Below are positions 1 to 9,297 of a DNA stretch of 64,000 nucleotides, one piece after another. Made by a program: the position numbers and the translations under genes. Source of the stretch: Burkholderia guangdongensis. GTDB lineage: Bacteria > Pseudomonadota > Gammaproteobacteria > Burkholderiales > Burkholderiaceae. The notes under the pieces were generated by a model, which worked only from the letters and a program-made list of their open reading frames with translations, searched no databases and was not told the DNA's origin. The first letter of the stretch is position 1, and each line of letters begins with the position of its first letter. Location: contig NZ_JACBNX010000012.1 in assembly GCF_013403875.1 (NCBI RefSeq), positions 101,577 to 165,576 on the forward strand, in the 5' to 3' direction.

Positions 1-645
1 CCCGGTCTCGAACTCGATCGTGCGATTCGCGAGCGTCTGGTCGAGCAGCCCCTGTTCCGAAGCCGACACCCGCAGCCCATTGCGAATCGTATAGGTCGGG
101 TTCAGCGCATTCGCCATGTCGCTCGCGATCTGCTGACGCTGCGCTTCGTTGCCGACTTCGCCCTTCATGTCGATCTGCGTGCCGTCGATCTTCAACTGCC
201 CCTTGCTGATCTGCTTCAGCGAAGGCCCGATCAGCTTCTGCACGTTCGTGCTCCAGTTCGGCGGCGTCGCGACGTCGCCGACCTCGATCTGGTCGACCAC
301 GTTCGTCGCGCCGTACGTGTCGCGCAGCTTCTGCAGCACCGCGGCCTTGGTCGCCTCGTCGGGCACCTTGCCGCCGGCGACGACCTGTCCCGGCGTCGCG
401 TTCGCGGGCGCCGGCACGTCCGTCGCGGCGGCGCGCGCGGTGCCCTGCACGGCGGCACCCGGCGCGGCCGACGTGCCGACCGAAGCCGGCAGCGCCGCCG
501 CGCGCATCGTCGCGCCGCCGTTGTCGACCGGCATCACCGTCGCGCCGCCGCCGTTGTCCGCAAAGCTCGCGCCGCACGCGGCGACGCCGGCGGCAAAGAG
601 CGCGGCCGCCACCGCCCGGCGCACGAAATCCGAATCCCGACGCAT
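1..645 (-). CDS. OmpA-family T6SS-associated protein (partial, C-terminus cut by window edge)
   Basis: The leftward reading frame runs from an ATG at 645 off the window edge, leaving 215 codons. It opens with a basic N-terminus and a hydrophobic stretch ending AAGVAACG, which reads as a lipoprotein-type signal with a lipobox-like Cys. A Gly/Ala-rich linker follows, then two alternating hydrophilic segments resembling the BON/OON-type repeats that precede OmpA domains. The OmpA peptidoglycan-binding domain itself would lie outside the window. It starts 4 nt after the tagF stop, so it is the third gene of a tssM-tagF-OmpA unit. In other T6SS loci such proteins anchor the membrane complex to peptidoglycan; that role is inferred from family and neighbours. 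Confidence 0.7.
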   Translation of the reverse strand, partial: MRRDSDFVRRAVAAALFAAGVAACGASFADNGGGATVMPVDNGGATMRAAALPASVGTSAAPGAAVQGTARAAATDVPAPANATPGQVVAGGKVPDEATKAAVLQKLRDTYGATNVVDQIEVGDVATPPNWSTNVQKLIGPSLKQISKGQLKIDGTQIDMKGEVGNEAQRQQIASDMANALNPTYTIRNGLRVSASEQGLLDQTLANRTIEFETG

Positions 646-649
646 CGCC

Positions 650-1639
650 TCAGCCTCCGATGAACGCTTCGCGGAACGCGTCGATCGCGACGCGCAGCGA
701 CAGTTGCGGTTGGTCGAGGTAGCTGACGAGCTTGCTGATCCCATGATCGTTTTGCGCATGTGCGTCGATCCACTCCGGATCGTCGATGTCGATGTTGTGA
801 GCGGCGTAGGTCTGCGGATCGACGACGCTCAGGAGCGTCTTCGCCGACGCGCCGTTGAAGCCGATGATGAGCCGCTCGCGTTCGGCGATCGCGCCGATGA
901 AGATCGCGAGCTCGAAATCGGCCTGCGCGACGAACGGCGCGATCAGCTCGAGCCAGAACGCGGCGACGAGGCTGCGATAGAACGGGTCGACCGGCAGCGG
1001 CAGCGTGAGGCCGCGCTCGATGTGCGACGAGCCGCTCTGCATCACCGGGCGCAGCAGCGAGCCGAGCGCGAGCATCGCGCCCTTGAGCCGCACCGGATGT
1101 CCGCTCGCGAGCAGCATCTGCTCGAGGCCGTACAGCGACTGGTGCTCGACGAAATCGGCGAACGTGCCGTCGTGCGAGTTGCCGGGGCCGCCGATGTCGA
1201 TCGGCACCTGCGTGTCGCCGAGCGCCTGCAGCGCGCCGGGCGGCTCGGTCTCGCCGAGCAGCGGCGGCATCTGCGTGGCGACGCGCCCCCACAGCCGCGC
1301 GAACGCGAGCGGGCTGCGCGCGAGGAACGCGAGCGGGCGCTCGACTTCGAGCGCGGTCGCCGCGAGGAACGGGAAGCGCCGCTGCGACACGTCGCGGCTC
1401 GCCACCATGTGGCCGGCGATCGCGAGCCGGCTGCGCGAGCCGAGGAACGCGAAGTGCATTGGCCGCGCGTCCTCGTAGACGATCTTCCAGCGCGGATCCT
1501 CGGCGAGCAGCTCGAGCGCCTGCGCGATCCAGCGGTCGAGCGTCTGCAGTAGCTGCGGGTTGTGCGCGCTCTTCACGAAGTCGCCGCGCGACGGAATCTT
1601 GCCGAAGTAGGCGATTTGCGCCTGAACCGTTTGCGTCAT
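650..1639 (-). CDS. tagF: Type VI secretion protein TagF (ImpM family)
   Basis: A 329-aa protein beginning with a typical TagF N-terminus (AQIAYFGKIPSRGDFVK), where the FGK-PSRGDF block is characteristic of TagF/ImpM. TagF proteins are post-translational regulators or accessory proteins of type VI secretion. In systems without the TagF-PppA fusion they act as stand-alone cytoplasmic proteins. The start is fixed by an ATGA overlap with the tssM stop, implying translational coupling. The frame stays open far upstream inside tssM, but that part is only the antisense-like shadow of tssM codons. The gene lies between tssM and an OmpA-like gene, as in Burkholderia T6SS loci. Confidence 0.9.
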   Translation of the reverse strand: MTQTVQAQIAYFGKIPSRGDFVKSAHNPQLLQTLDRWIAQALELLAEDPRWKIVYEDARPMHFAFLGSRSRLAIAGHMVASRDVSQRRFPFLAATALEVERPLAFLARSPLAFARLWGRVATQMPPLLGETEPPGALQALGDTQVPIDIGGPGNSHDGTFADFVEHQSLYGLEQMLLASGHPVRLKGAMLALGSLLRPVMQSGSSHIERGLTLPLPVDPFYRSLVAAFWLELIAPFVAQADFELAIFIGAIAERERLIIGFNGASAKTLLSVVDPQTYAAHNIDIDDPEWIDAHAQNDHGISKLVSYLDQPQLSLRVAIDAFREAFIGG

Positions 1640-4600
1640 TGCATCCCCTGTGCGTTCGATGCGGTGTTGGCCGCGACGGCGGCCGCGCCCGGCTGGGCGG
1701 CGGTTGCGTTGACCGCCGCCGCGCCCGCGCTCACGTCGGCGACCGACGACGGCAGCGTCGTCCCGAGCAGACCCTGCTGCTGCGGCGCGTTGCCGCTCGC
1801 GGTCGTCGGCTGCGACGTGCTGACGATGCGCATCGTCACCGACACGTTCACGCTGCCCTGCGTCCACGTCAGGTCGAACGTGCCGTCCGGGCGGCGCGTG
1901 CGCTTCGCCGAGTTGATCAGCTTCTCGAGGCCGTAGCGGCCCGGCTCGTTGACGAGCTGGAGCGTGCGGCCGTCGAAGGTCGTCGCCGTCAGCGTCGCGC
2001 CCGGCGCGCCCTGCGGGTTCGGCCACACGAAGTTCGCCCACTGCGGCGGCGTGTTGCGGTAGCGCAGTTGCTGGCCGTCGATCGCGATCGTGTACTCGGT
2101 CGTGCCGGTGCTCGGCTGCGGCAGGATCTGGAACACGGTCTGCGGCTCGGACGCACCGCCGCCCGCGCTGCCCGCCGCCGCGCCGCCCGACAGCGGCGCG
2201 ACCCAGCGGCCGAAGCTGCCGGTGAAGTCCGGCGTCAGCGCGAGGCCCATGTCGCCCCACGTGCGGGCCGACAGCGTGTCGCCGCGGCGCACCGCGAGCG
2301 GCCCGAGCGTCGTGCCGACGAACTTCGCGATCGAGCCGTCCGGGCCGAACGTCTGCGCGATCTCGCTCGCGCCGGCCTCGACCTTCGCGCTCTGCGAGAA
2401 CGGATACTTGTTCGCGAGCGACGTCTGGAACGGCTGGTAGACCTGCGCGTTCCACACCTTGTTCACCTCGGCGCTCGCCGGCTGGATCACGACTGCGAAC
2501 GCCTGCATCAGCGGCCGCACGAGCAGCGGGCGCAGCGCCTTGCGTTGCGAATCGGTGAGGCCGGTCAGCATCTGCTCGTCGACGAACTTGAGCGAATCGG
2601 CGAGCTCGGAGCCGTTGCCGTCGAGCGTCTGCTGCATCAGCTGGCGCGCGCCGGGGCCCGGATCGCCCTGGTTCTTGATCGTGTTGAAGCGCGTGCGGAC
2701 CTTCGACAGCGAATCCATGTAGCCGTTGAGCAGCGATCCGCCGTCGTGCTTCGACACGATCCGCGCGAGGCCGACGAACTCCTGGCCGATCGGGCCCATC
2801 GGCGCGTCGGGCGCCGGATTGCCGTTGATGTCGATGTTCGCGGCCTGGCCCGCCGGCGAGCGCGAGAACCAGCCCTTGACCCAGCTCACGATCCCCGACT
2901 GCGCCTTCTGCAGCGTCTGGCTCGCGAGCGACGGGTTGTCCCACGACGTCTGGTCGTACGCGGTCTCGAGCACTTTGCGGATCGGCGAATCCTGCGGATC
3001 GCCGAGGCGGTTCATCCCGTCGACCGCCTGCCCGAAGCTCGTGAAGCCTTGCACGGTGATGCCCTGCATGAACTTCTGCCAGTGCTGCGCGTAGTCGGTC
3101 TTGTACATCGCGACGAGCGTCTTCTGGATCTGCTCGGGGCTGCCCTCGAGCGTCAGGTCGTCCTGCGTCGACGTGTTCAGCACCCAGTCCTTCGCCTGCA
3201 GCTCCTTCGTCGCGGCATCGCGGATCGCGGGCTGCACGTACTGGAACCACGCGTCGCGCGTGAACGTGCCCGGAATCGCGTAGCTGCCGGCGATCAGGCT
3301 CGCGTTGCCGTCGCCGACGATGCGCGCGACCGTCATCGGCGCGAAGCGCGTCGACGCGCGCGCCTTGATCTCTTCATAGACGCGCTGGCGCGCCGGCATC
3401 CCGCGCACGACGTGGCGCAGGTTCTCGCGGGTCTGGTCGACGAGCGCGAGGTTCGCGTCGATCATCGGCCAGTCGTTGTCCGACACGCGCGACAGATAGA
3501 ACGTGATCATCCGCTCGGCGCTCTTGATCATCTCGTCGCGCGGCATGTTGCCGCGATTCGTCTCGAGCCAGCCACGCCAGAAGCGCGCGATCTGGTCGGT
3601 CAGGTGCGCCTGCTCGACATGTCGCTTGTCGGACAGCATCAGGTAGGTCTTCAGCGCGTTGTATGCATCCTGGACGTTGGTCGGCGACGCGTCGCTGTAG
3701 AGCCCGCCCTGCGGCGCCGCGGCGGCGGCCGCCGCGATCGGCGAGCCCGCCGTGGCCACCGTGCCGGCCGCGCCCGGCGCGGCGTTCGTCGAGACCGGGA
3801 TCGTGCCCGCCTGCGCGGCGTCGGCCTGCGCGGCGCCCGCTTGCACGGCGCCGGATTCGGGCGCGTGCGTCATCGGCGCGAGCTGGTCCGGATGCGCGTT
3901 CACGTCCTTCAGGAACGACGCGAGGTTGTCCGCGACCGGGGCCAGCATGATCTGGCGCACGCCGTTGTAGTACTCGGTCAGCAGATGCTGCTCGAGGCGG
4001 TTGCCCTGGTAGAGCCCGAGCGACACGGACAGCGGCTTGTCGCGCCGGAACTGCTCGAGCTGCTCGATGCGGTCTTCCAGGATGTCCATCGCCTGCAGCC
4101 GCGACTGCAGATCGTTGCGGTTCTGCTCGAGGCGCGTGATGTTGTCGAGGTCGGCCTGCACGTTCGACACGAGCTGCTGGTTGCCGATCGTCGACCAGGT
4201 CCAGCCGCCGAGCGCGAGCGCGAGCGCGGCGACGAAGCCGAAGAACGTCGCGTAGCGCAGCCGCGTCTTCGTCGGGCTCGCGAACTGGCGCACGGTCTGG
4301 CGATCCGCGAAGATCACCTTCGAGAACAGGTCGCGCAGGAAGAAGCCGTTCTTCGAGAACGTGCTCGCCGGCTTCGGCAGATCGTTCGCGTTCAGCCCGA
4401 AGCGGTGCGCGATGCGCTGCGCGGCCGTGCTGTTCGTCTCGCCTTCCTGCAGCGCGCTCGTGAAGTAGAAGCCGCGGAAGATCGGCTTGTGCTGGAACGG
4501 GTTGGTCTCGAACAGCGTCGCGAGGAACGCGCGCAGCGTGGGCTTGATCGTCGAGAACTCGAGCGGGAAGCTGAGCTGCCCCGGCGACAGCAGGTTGCCG

Positions 4601-5595
4601 CGCGACAGCGAAAGCTGCGCGACGCTGATTTCCTTCAGGCCTTCGTAGAGCTCCTCGAAGCGCTCGTCGAACAGCGCGACGACGTCGCGCTTCTCGTCGG
4701 GCTCGTACGGCAGCGTCGCGCCCCACACGCGGTCGTATTCGTGCTTGTCGCTGCTGCTGAAGAATTCGGTGAAGCCGGTGATCAGGTCGGCCTTCGTGAA
4801 CATCACGTAGACGGGCGCGAACACCTCGAGCTTTTCGGTGAGCTCCTGCACGCGCTGGCGCAGGTTCTTCGCGAGATTGATCGCGAACTCGGGGCGGTTG
4901 CCGGTCAGCTCGGCGATGCTCGCGATCACGACGATCCCGTTGATCGGCGCCTTCGGACGGTAGCGCTTCAGCAGGCCGAGGAAGCCGAGCCATTCGGAGC
5001 GGTCCTCCTCGTGCACCGAGTAGCGGCCGGCGGTGTCGAGCAGAATCCCCTCGGTCGTGAAGAACCAGTCGCAGTTGCGCGTGCCGCCGATCCCGTGCAC
5101 CACCGCGTTGTTCTTTTCCGCGAACGGGAACTGCAGGCCGGAATTGAGCACCGCGCTGCTCTTGCCGGCCGCCGGGTTGCCGATCACGATGTACCACGGC
5201 AGCTCGTACAGCGCGGAGCCGCCGGATACCTGGCCGATCTTCGACGTCTTGATCGTCTTCACCGCATCGGTGAGCCGCGTGCGGAGCTGGTCGAGGTCGG
5301 CGGACTTCGTCGAGCCGGCGGGCACAGTGGCGGCCACGGCGGCCGGCGCGACCTTGCCGGTCTCGGCCTGCTCCTCGAGCACCTCGCCGAGCTGGCGGTT
5401 CGCGCGCTTCACGTGCCAGCGCCGCAGCAGCGCGGCGCCGAGCCACAGCACGAGGACCGCCGCGAACGCGACGACGGCCCAGATGAACGGTAACTGCAGC
5501 GCATCGGCCGCGATGAAGAGGATCGCCGCGAGCGCGACGATCCCGACGATCGAGAGCGTGCGGGGCTGGGTCAGCACGTTGAGGAGGCGTTGCAT
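1636..5595 (-). CDS. tssM: Type VI secretion membrane complex protein TssM (IcmF)
   Basis: A 1319-aa inner-membrane protein, the usual TssM length. Two hydrophobic helices lie near residues 14-30 and 38-57. A Walker A motif GNPAAGKSS is at residues 139-147, followed by the conserved IcmF GTPase-like segments (LLDTAGRY; FTKADL). A third membrane helix is near residue 450 (FGFVAALALALGGWTW), and a long periplasmic domain follows. With TssJ and TssL, TssM forms the envelope-spanning complex that anchors the T6SS baseplate. The Ala/Gly/Pro-rich stretch in the middle of the periplasmic part looks like a flexible insertion. It is the first gene of the tssM-tagF-OmpA unit; 325 bp separate it from tagX upstream. 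Confidence 0.97.
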   Translation of the reverse strand: MQRLLNVLTQPRTLSIVGIVALAAILFIAADALQLPFIWAVVAFAAVLVLWLGAALLRRWHVKRANRQLGEVLEEQAETGKVAPAAVAATVPAGSTKSADLDQLRTRLTDAVKTIKTSKIGQVSGGSALYELPWYIVIGNPAAGKSSAVLNSGLQFPFAEKNNAVVHGIGGTRNCDWFFTTEGILLDTAGRYSVHEEDRSEWLGFLGLLKRYRPKAPINGIVVIASIAELTGNRPEFAINLAKNLRQRVQELTEKLEVFAPVYVMFTKADLITGFTEFFSSSDKHEYDRVWGATLPYEPDEKRDVVALFDERFEELYEGLKEISVAQLSLSRGNLLSPGQLSFPLEFSTIKPTLRAFLATLFETNPFQHKPIFRGFYFTSALQEGETNSTAAQRIAHRFGLNANDLPKPASTFSKNGFFLRDLFSKVIFADRQTVRQFASPTKTRLRYATFFGFVAALALALGGWTWSTIGNQQLVSNVQADLDNITRLEQNRNDLQSRLQAMDILEDRIEQLEQFRRDKPLSVSLGLYQGNRLEQHLLTEYYNGVRQIMLAPVADNLASFLKDVNAHPDQLAPMTHAPESGAVQAGAAQADAAQAGTIPVSTNAAPGAAGTVATAGSPIAAAAAAAPQGGLYSDASPTNVQDAYNALKTYLMLSDKRHVEQAHLTDQIARFWRGWLETNRGNMPRDEMIKSAERMITFYLSRVSDNDWPMIDANLALVDQTRENLRHVVRGMPARQRVYEEIKARASTRFAPMTVARIVGDGNASLIAGSYAIPGTFTRDAWFQYVQPAIRDAATKELQAKDWVLNTSTQDDLTLEGSPEQIQKTLVAMYKTDYAQHWQKFMQGITVQGFTSFGQAVDGMNRLGDPQDSPIRKVLETAYDQTSWDNPSLASQTLQKAQSGIVSWVKGWFSRSPAGQAANIDINGNPAPDAPMGPIGQEFVGLARIVSKHDGGSLLNGYMDSLSKVRTRFNTIKNQGDPGPGARQLMQQTLDGNGSELADSLKFVDEQMLTGLTDSQRKALRPLLVRPLMQAFAVVIQPASAEVNKVWNAQVYQPFQTSLANKYPFSQSAKVEAGASEIAQTFGPDGSIAKFVGTTLGPLAVRRGDTLSARTWGDMGLALTPDFTGSFGRWVAPLSGGAAAGSAGGGASEPQTVFQILPQPSTGTTEYTIAIDGQQLRYRNTPPQWANFVWPNPQGAPGATLTATTFDGRTLQLVNEPGRYGLEKLINSAKRTRRPDGTFDLTWTQGSVNVSVTMRIVSTSQPTTASGNAPQQQGLLGTTLPSSVADVSAGAAAVNATAAQPGAAAVAANTASNAQGMQ

Positions 5596-5920
5596 AGGAC
5601 GGTCAGGTTCCGGTGCGATGTCGTTGGAGCGGCGCGTGCGCGTCGAGCGGCAAGCGTGACGCCGCGATGTGTCGGCGTGCGGTCAGTCGAGCCGTCAAGC
5701 GGGTGAAAAGCGGCGAGCGCATCAATGCGCCCGCGACGTCGAATGCGGCGCGCGCAATGGCAATAATGAAAGGCTGTCGTGAGATTTAAAACGCGCCCGG
5801 CCGGCCGAAAATGCGCGCGGCGTGAAAGCGCCCGGCGGGGATACGCCGCGCCGGAATGCGTTGCCGATGTCGTTTTCTGCCGGGATATTCGTCAGTCCCA
5901 TGCCGCCCTCATTGCATTAT
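5596..5920. other. Intergenic stretch between tagX and tssM
   Basis: 325 bp without a supported gene. It is AT-richer around 5755-5800 and 5895-5930 than the flanking genes, so it may hold the tssM promoter (leftward). I could not identify a convincing -35/-10 pair or a terminator after tagX. Confidence 0.5.
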
Positions 5921-6784
5921 TTACTGTTCGGCCGTCGGGGTTGCGCCACGTCCCAGTTTGAAACCGGGTTTGTGATATTCGACGTGACCGAGGTCTCTCA
6001 ATTTCCAGCGGCCGCCCCAGGTCAGCCCGACCTGTTCCGCGACTTGCCCGTACAGCTGATAACCCCGCATGGCCCAAGGATCTTTTTCGCTAATGACCAG
6101 CTTGCCGTCGCGCAAAAACGCGTTGTCGGCCGCCAGCCCGTATTGGTGGTAGCTCTGGAACGCCGCCGCATTGGTGACGCTGCCGCCCATTTGCGCGAGA
6201 CGGTTTTGCCGTTCCGGGCTTCGATAACCTTCCAGAAGCGCCATGTCATAACCGTACTGCTCATGCATGATCTTGTAGACGAGCAGCAGGCGCGTGCGGA
6301 AATCCGGATCGAGCAGATTCCAGTCGCGGCTCGCGTCCTTCAGCGCGGGCCGCACCTGCTCGACTTCCCGGGTGGCAAAGACTTCCGGCGGCAGCGGCGC
6401 GGGCGGCACGAGCTGCTCGCCCTGCAGCAGGGCGGCGATTTTCTCGTCAGGCACGCGGGCCGTGTCGTCGTATTGAAATAATTGCCTGCCGCGCAATGCA
6501 ATCGCGACCAATGGAGGCGTCGCAAGAATACCCGCGGAGACCATAATCAGCAAGCGTCGCCTGATCAGTAAATCTTGCGCGTCGCTTATCGCATTTCTGG
6601 AAAATGTTGCCGATTTAACAATCTGACTGCGCGTGCGCGCGGCGCGATTCGATGCGCGGCGCGTAAGGCGGCCGTGAAACCGGGCGGCGGACTCCATTAC
6701 CGTTGCGCGCACGCCCGGTAATAGCAGCATCGCGGCTGCCGCGACCGCGACGGCGAAATAGGCGACGAGTGCAACGGCAATCAA
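5921..6784 (-). CDS. tagX: T6SS-associated peptidoglycan peptidase, M15/VanY-like (TagX type)
   Basis: A 287-aa protein with two hydrophobic segments (residues 1-23 and 78-98) and a C-terminal M15-type zinc peptidase domain. The zinc signature is visible: H213-x3-G-x-A-x-D220 in SYHQYGLAAD, then H267 and H271 in LGHVEYH. M15 enzymes with this layout cleave peptide cross-links. TagX of other T6SS loci is an envelope-anchored endopeptidase thought to open peptidoglycan for assembly of the machine. It lies upstream of tssM in the same direction, which fits that role. The exact bond cleaved is not visible from sequence. The M15/VanY-like call is firm; the tagX name is by context. Confidence 0.85.
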   Translation of the reverse strand: MIAVALVAYFAVAVAAAAMLLLPGVRATVMESAARFHGRLTRRASNRAARTRSQIVKSATFSRNAISDAQDLLIRRRLLIMVSAGILATPPLVAIALRGRQLFQYDDTARVPDEKIAALLQGEQLVPPAPLPPEVFATREVEQVRPALKDASRDWNLLDPDFRTRLLLVYKIMHEQYGYDMALLEGYRSPERQNRLAQMGGSVTNAAAFQSYHQYGLAADNAFLRDGKLVISEKDPWAMRGYQLYGQVAEQVGLTWGGRWKLRDLGHVEYHKPGFKLGRGATPTAEQ

Positions 6785-6903
6785 GGAAAACCTCGGAATA
6801 TGGAATCGATTGTGTTTTGCAATGCTTACTCTTAGAATCAGGCCTGCTCGCGGGCCGGGCTATATTATCGCGGCGAATTAAACCAGGATTCAATGAGAGC
6901 TGA

Positions 6904-7845
6904 ATGAGTGCGCCGGAAAATTCAAATTCGAAAACTCCGCCAAGCCTGTTGTCCGACGTCAAACAGCAGGCAGGCGGTGCGCAACCCGCGCGAATTCTCG
7001 CCAATCTCGAAGGGCGCGTAACGCCACCCGCGGAAGCGCCGCGCCGGTCGAAGGCGCCGCTTGCGGCCGTGATCGCGCTCGTCGCGGTCGCCGCCGGCGG
7101 CTGGGGCGTGTGGCAGTGGCAACAGCAGGCGGACGAGCATCCGGCGGCGGTCGCCGCCGCGTCCGCGCAGCCGGCCGCGAAGGCCGGCGCCGTGAGCGGA
7201 GGTGCCGTGCAGGTCGCGCAGAATGCGGCGTCCGCGGCGTCCGCGCCGCAACCGGCGACGATCGTCAACGACGAGAGCGCGGCGAAGGCCGCCGGCGCAT
7301 CGGGCGCGGACGAGAATCGCCTGTCGCGCGCACTCGCGAGCGGCGCGGTCGACGAGCCGGGCTCGGCGCCCGCCGCAGCCGCACCTGCCGCAGCCGCACC
7401 TGCCGCAGCCGCGCCGGCCGCGGTTGCGAAGGCCGAGACGGCGAAGGGCGGCACGAAGCTCGCCGCGCGCGGCAAGGCGGAGACGAAAGCCGACGCCGCC
7501 CGCGCGAAGGCCGACGCGGCCCGCAAGCACCGGACGCAGCAGCTCGAGCTCGCGCAGGCGAAGAAGCGTCATGACGCGAGCGCGCGGCAGCCGGGCGCGA
7601 AGGACGATCCGGATGCGGACCTGCTCGAAGCGCTCGTCGCGCGCACCCGGCCGGCCGATGCGAAGAGCCGCGCGGTGCCGGTATCGGCGAAGGCCGCCGG
7701 CACGACCCTCGCTGCGCGCGTGAAGGATTGCGGGACGCGCGGTTTCTTCGAGGATCAGCTGTGCCGCTGGCGCGTGTGCGACGGCCACTGGGGCACGGAC
7801 CCCGCGTGCCCGGCCACGCAGCAGCACTCGCCGCAACAGCAGTGA
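6904..7845 (+). CDS. Ala-rich single-pass membrane protein, probable T6SS accessory
   Basis: A 313-aa protein with a cytoplasmic N-terminus of about 50 residues and one membrane helix (about residues 52-71, ending GGWGVWQW). A low-complexity Ala/Lys-rich region (about 80-250) follows. The compact C-terminal tail has four Cys and several Trp (DCGTRGFFEDQLCRWRVCDG and on), which look like periplasmic disulfides. It is transcribed away from tagX across a 119-bp AT-rich gap, so the two may share a control region. I do not recognise a named family. The location suggests a T6SS accessory protein, and the domain layout would suit an envelope-spanning linker. Function is otherwise unknown. Confidence 0.75.
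   Translation: MSAPENSNSKTPPSLLSDVKQQAGGAQPARILANLEGRVTPPAEAPRRSKAPLAAVIALVAVAAGGWGVWQWQQQADEHPAAVAAASAQPAAKAGAVSGGAVQVAQNAASAASAPQPATIVNDESAAKAAGASGADENRLSRALASGAVDEPGSAPAAAAPAAAAPAAAAPAAVAKAETAKGGTKLAARGKAETKADAARAKADAARKHRTQQLELAQAKKRHDASARQPGAKDDPDADLLEALVARTRPADAKSRAVPVSAKAAGTTLAARVKDCGTRGFFEDQLCRWRVCDGHWGTDPACPATQQHSPQQQ
7369..7416 (+). repeat. Short in-frame tandem repeat encoding (PAAAA)n
   Basis: Three near-identical 15-bp units (core gcacctgccgcagcc) encode successive Pro-Ala-Ala-Ala-Ala pentapeptides in the low-complexity linker of the membrane protein. Units of 15 bp keep frame, so copy-number change would alter linker length only. Confidence 0.8.
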
Positions 7846-8055
7846 CGCCGTTGCGCCGGGCCGCCTTCGGGCGGCGCGGCGCCCCGTCTCCCGCCTTCTC
7901 CTTATTTCCTCGTCTCCCCGGTTGAAGATCGTGCGCGGCGCCGTTCGGCCCGCGCCATGCGCCGACGCCCCGCTTTGCCGCGCCGCTCAAAGCGCGGTAA
8001 GGTGTCGTCCGCGCGGCGCGTGTGCCGCGTTCTCCGTCAACCGTTCAGGGCTCGC

Positions 8056-9207
8056 GTGACCGACTTCCCCGTTTTCCACTGGACCGACGCCGCCGGCGCC
8101 GATCATGCGGTGCGCTGGCGCTCCGAAGCCGGCGTCGCGCCGCCGAAGCGCGCGGTGCCCGCCGACGACCGGATCAGCGCCGACACCGCGTATCGCCTCG
8201 CGAGCGAGGGCACCGCGCTCGTCTGGCAGGGCGATTTCCAGAACGCGCGCCAGCTCGTGCAGGCGCTCGCGCGCCGCGTCGACCGCCGGCCGAAGAAATC
8301 GAAGGACGCATCCGGCGTCGACGCGTTCAACCTGCACCGCCTCGCGCAGTCGCAGCGCGCGCGCACGCTCGGCATGCTGCTGATTCCGCTCGACGCCGAT
8401 TACGCGATTGCGCTGCGCCGCGCGCCCGACGTGCGCGCCGCGTGCGAAGAGGCGTACGGCCCGGGCGGCGAAGCGTCGGTCGTGTCGCTGCGCGAGCTGC
8501 TCGGGCTCGTCGGCGCGCACGAATGGCGCAAGAAGGGTGTGCCGATCCCGGCACTCGGCGGCGCGTCGATCCATCCGCATTACGGCGTGTTCTCGCCGGT
8601 GCGCGGCGAATACATCGAGCTCGTCGCGCGCGCGCCATTGCCTGCCGGAACGCTCGGCACGGTCGACTCGCTCGCGTTCGACGTCGGCACCGGCACCGGC
8701 GTGCTCGCGGCGGTGCTCGCGTCGCGCGGCGTGAAGCGCGTCGTCGCGACCGACCAGGATCCGCGCGCGCTCGCGTGTGCGCGAGAGAACCTCGAGCGGC
8801 TCGGTTACGCGGCGCAGGTCGACGTCGTCGACGCCGATCTGTTTCCGGACGGCCGCGCGCCGCTCGTCGTCTGCAATCCACCGTGGGTGCCGGCGCGGCC
8901 GAGTTCGCCGATCGAGTACGCGGTCTACGATCCCGACAGCCGGATGCTGCGCGGCTTCCTCGCGGGGCTCGCCGCGCATCTGGCGCCGGGCGGCGAGGGC
9001 TGGCTGATCCTGTCCGATTTCGCCGAGCATCTCGGGCTGCGCACGCGCGACGCGCTGCTGAAGCTGATCGACGATGCGGGCCTCGTCGTGCTCGGCCGCG
9101 ACGACATCCGGCCCGCGCATCCGAAGGCGTCCGACGCGACCGATCCGCTGCACCAGGCGCGGCGCGCCGAAGTGACGTCGCTGTGGCGGCTCGGGGCGCG
9201 CGGCTGA
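8056..9207 (+). CDS. Class I SAM-dependent methyltransferase with NPPW motif
   Basis: Motif I, DVGTGTGVLA, begins near residue 208, an acidic end of beta-2 (TDQD) follows, and CNPPWVP lies near residue 272. The Asn-Pro-Pro-aromatic motif is typical of enzymes that methylate planar amide or amino nitrogens (PrmB/PrmC/RsmC-like). The roughly 200-residue N-terminal region is presumably a substrate domain. I chose the GTG at 8056 (peptide starts TDFPVFHW), which has a CAGGG upstream. The frame extends to 7957 but that part is Arg-rich and looks non-coding. The substrate is unknown. A second methyltransferase follows 90 bp downstream. Confidence 0.85.
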   Translation: MTDFPVFHWTDAAGADHAVRWRSEAGVAPPKRAVPADDRISADTAYRLASEGTALVWQGDFQNARQLVQALARRVDRRPKKSKDASGVDAFNLHRLAQSQRARTLGMLLIPLDADYAIALRRAPDVRAACEEAYGPGGEASVVSLRELLGLVGAHEWRKKGVPIPALGGASIHPHYGVFSPVRGEYIELVARAPLPAGTLGTVDSLAFDVGTGTGVLAAVLASRGVKRVVATDQDPRALACARENLERLGYAAQVDVVDADLFPDGRAPLVVCNPPWVPARPSSPIEYAVYDPDSRMLRGFLAGLAAHLAPGGEGWLILSDFAEHLGLRTRDALLKLIDDAGLVVLGRDDIRPAHPKASDATDPLHQARRAEVTSLWRLGARG

Positions 9208-9297
9208 CCGCGCGTTTCGGTAAACTGGCGCCATTCCCACGTTTTTTCGTCGCGGGGCCGCGCGCATCGACCGCGCGCGGCCCGGCGGCGCCTCACG

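Noticed and set aside
1459..5493. Very long rightward frame (1344 codons) opposite tssM
   Set aside because: It is antisense to tssM, is dominated by Arg/Ala/Glu and has no recognisable domain. Such frames arise from GC-rich third positions.
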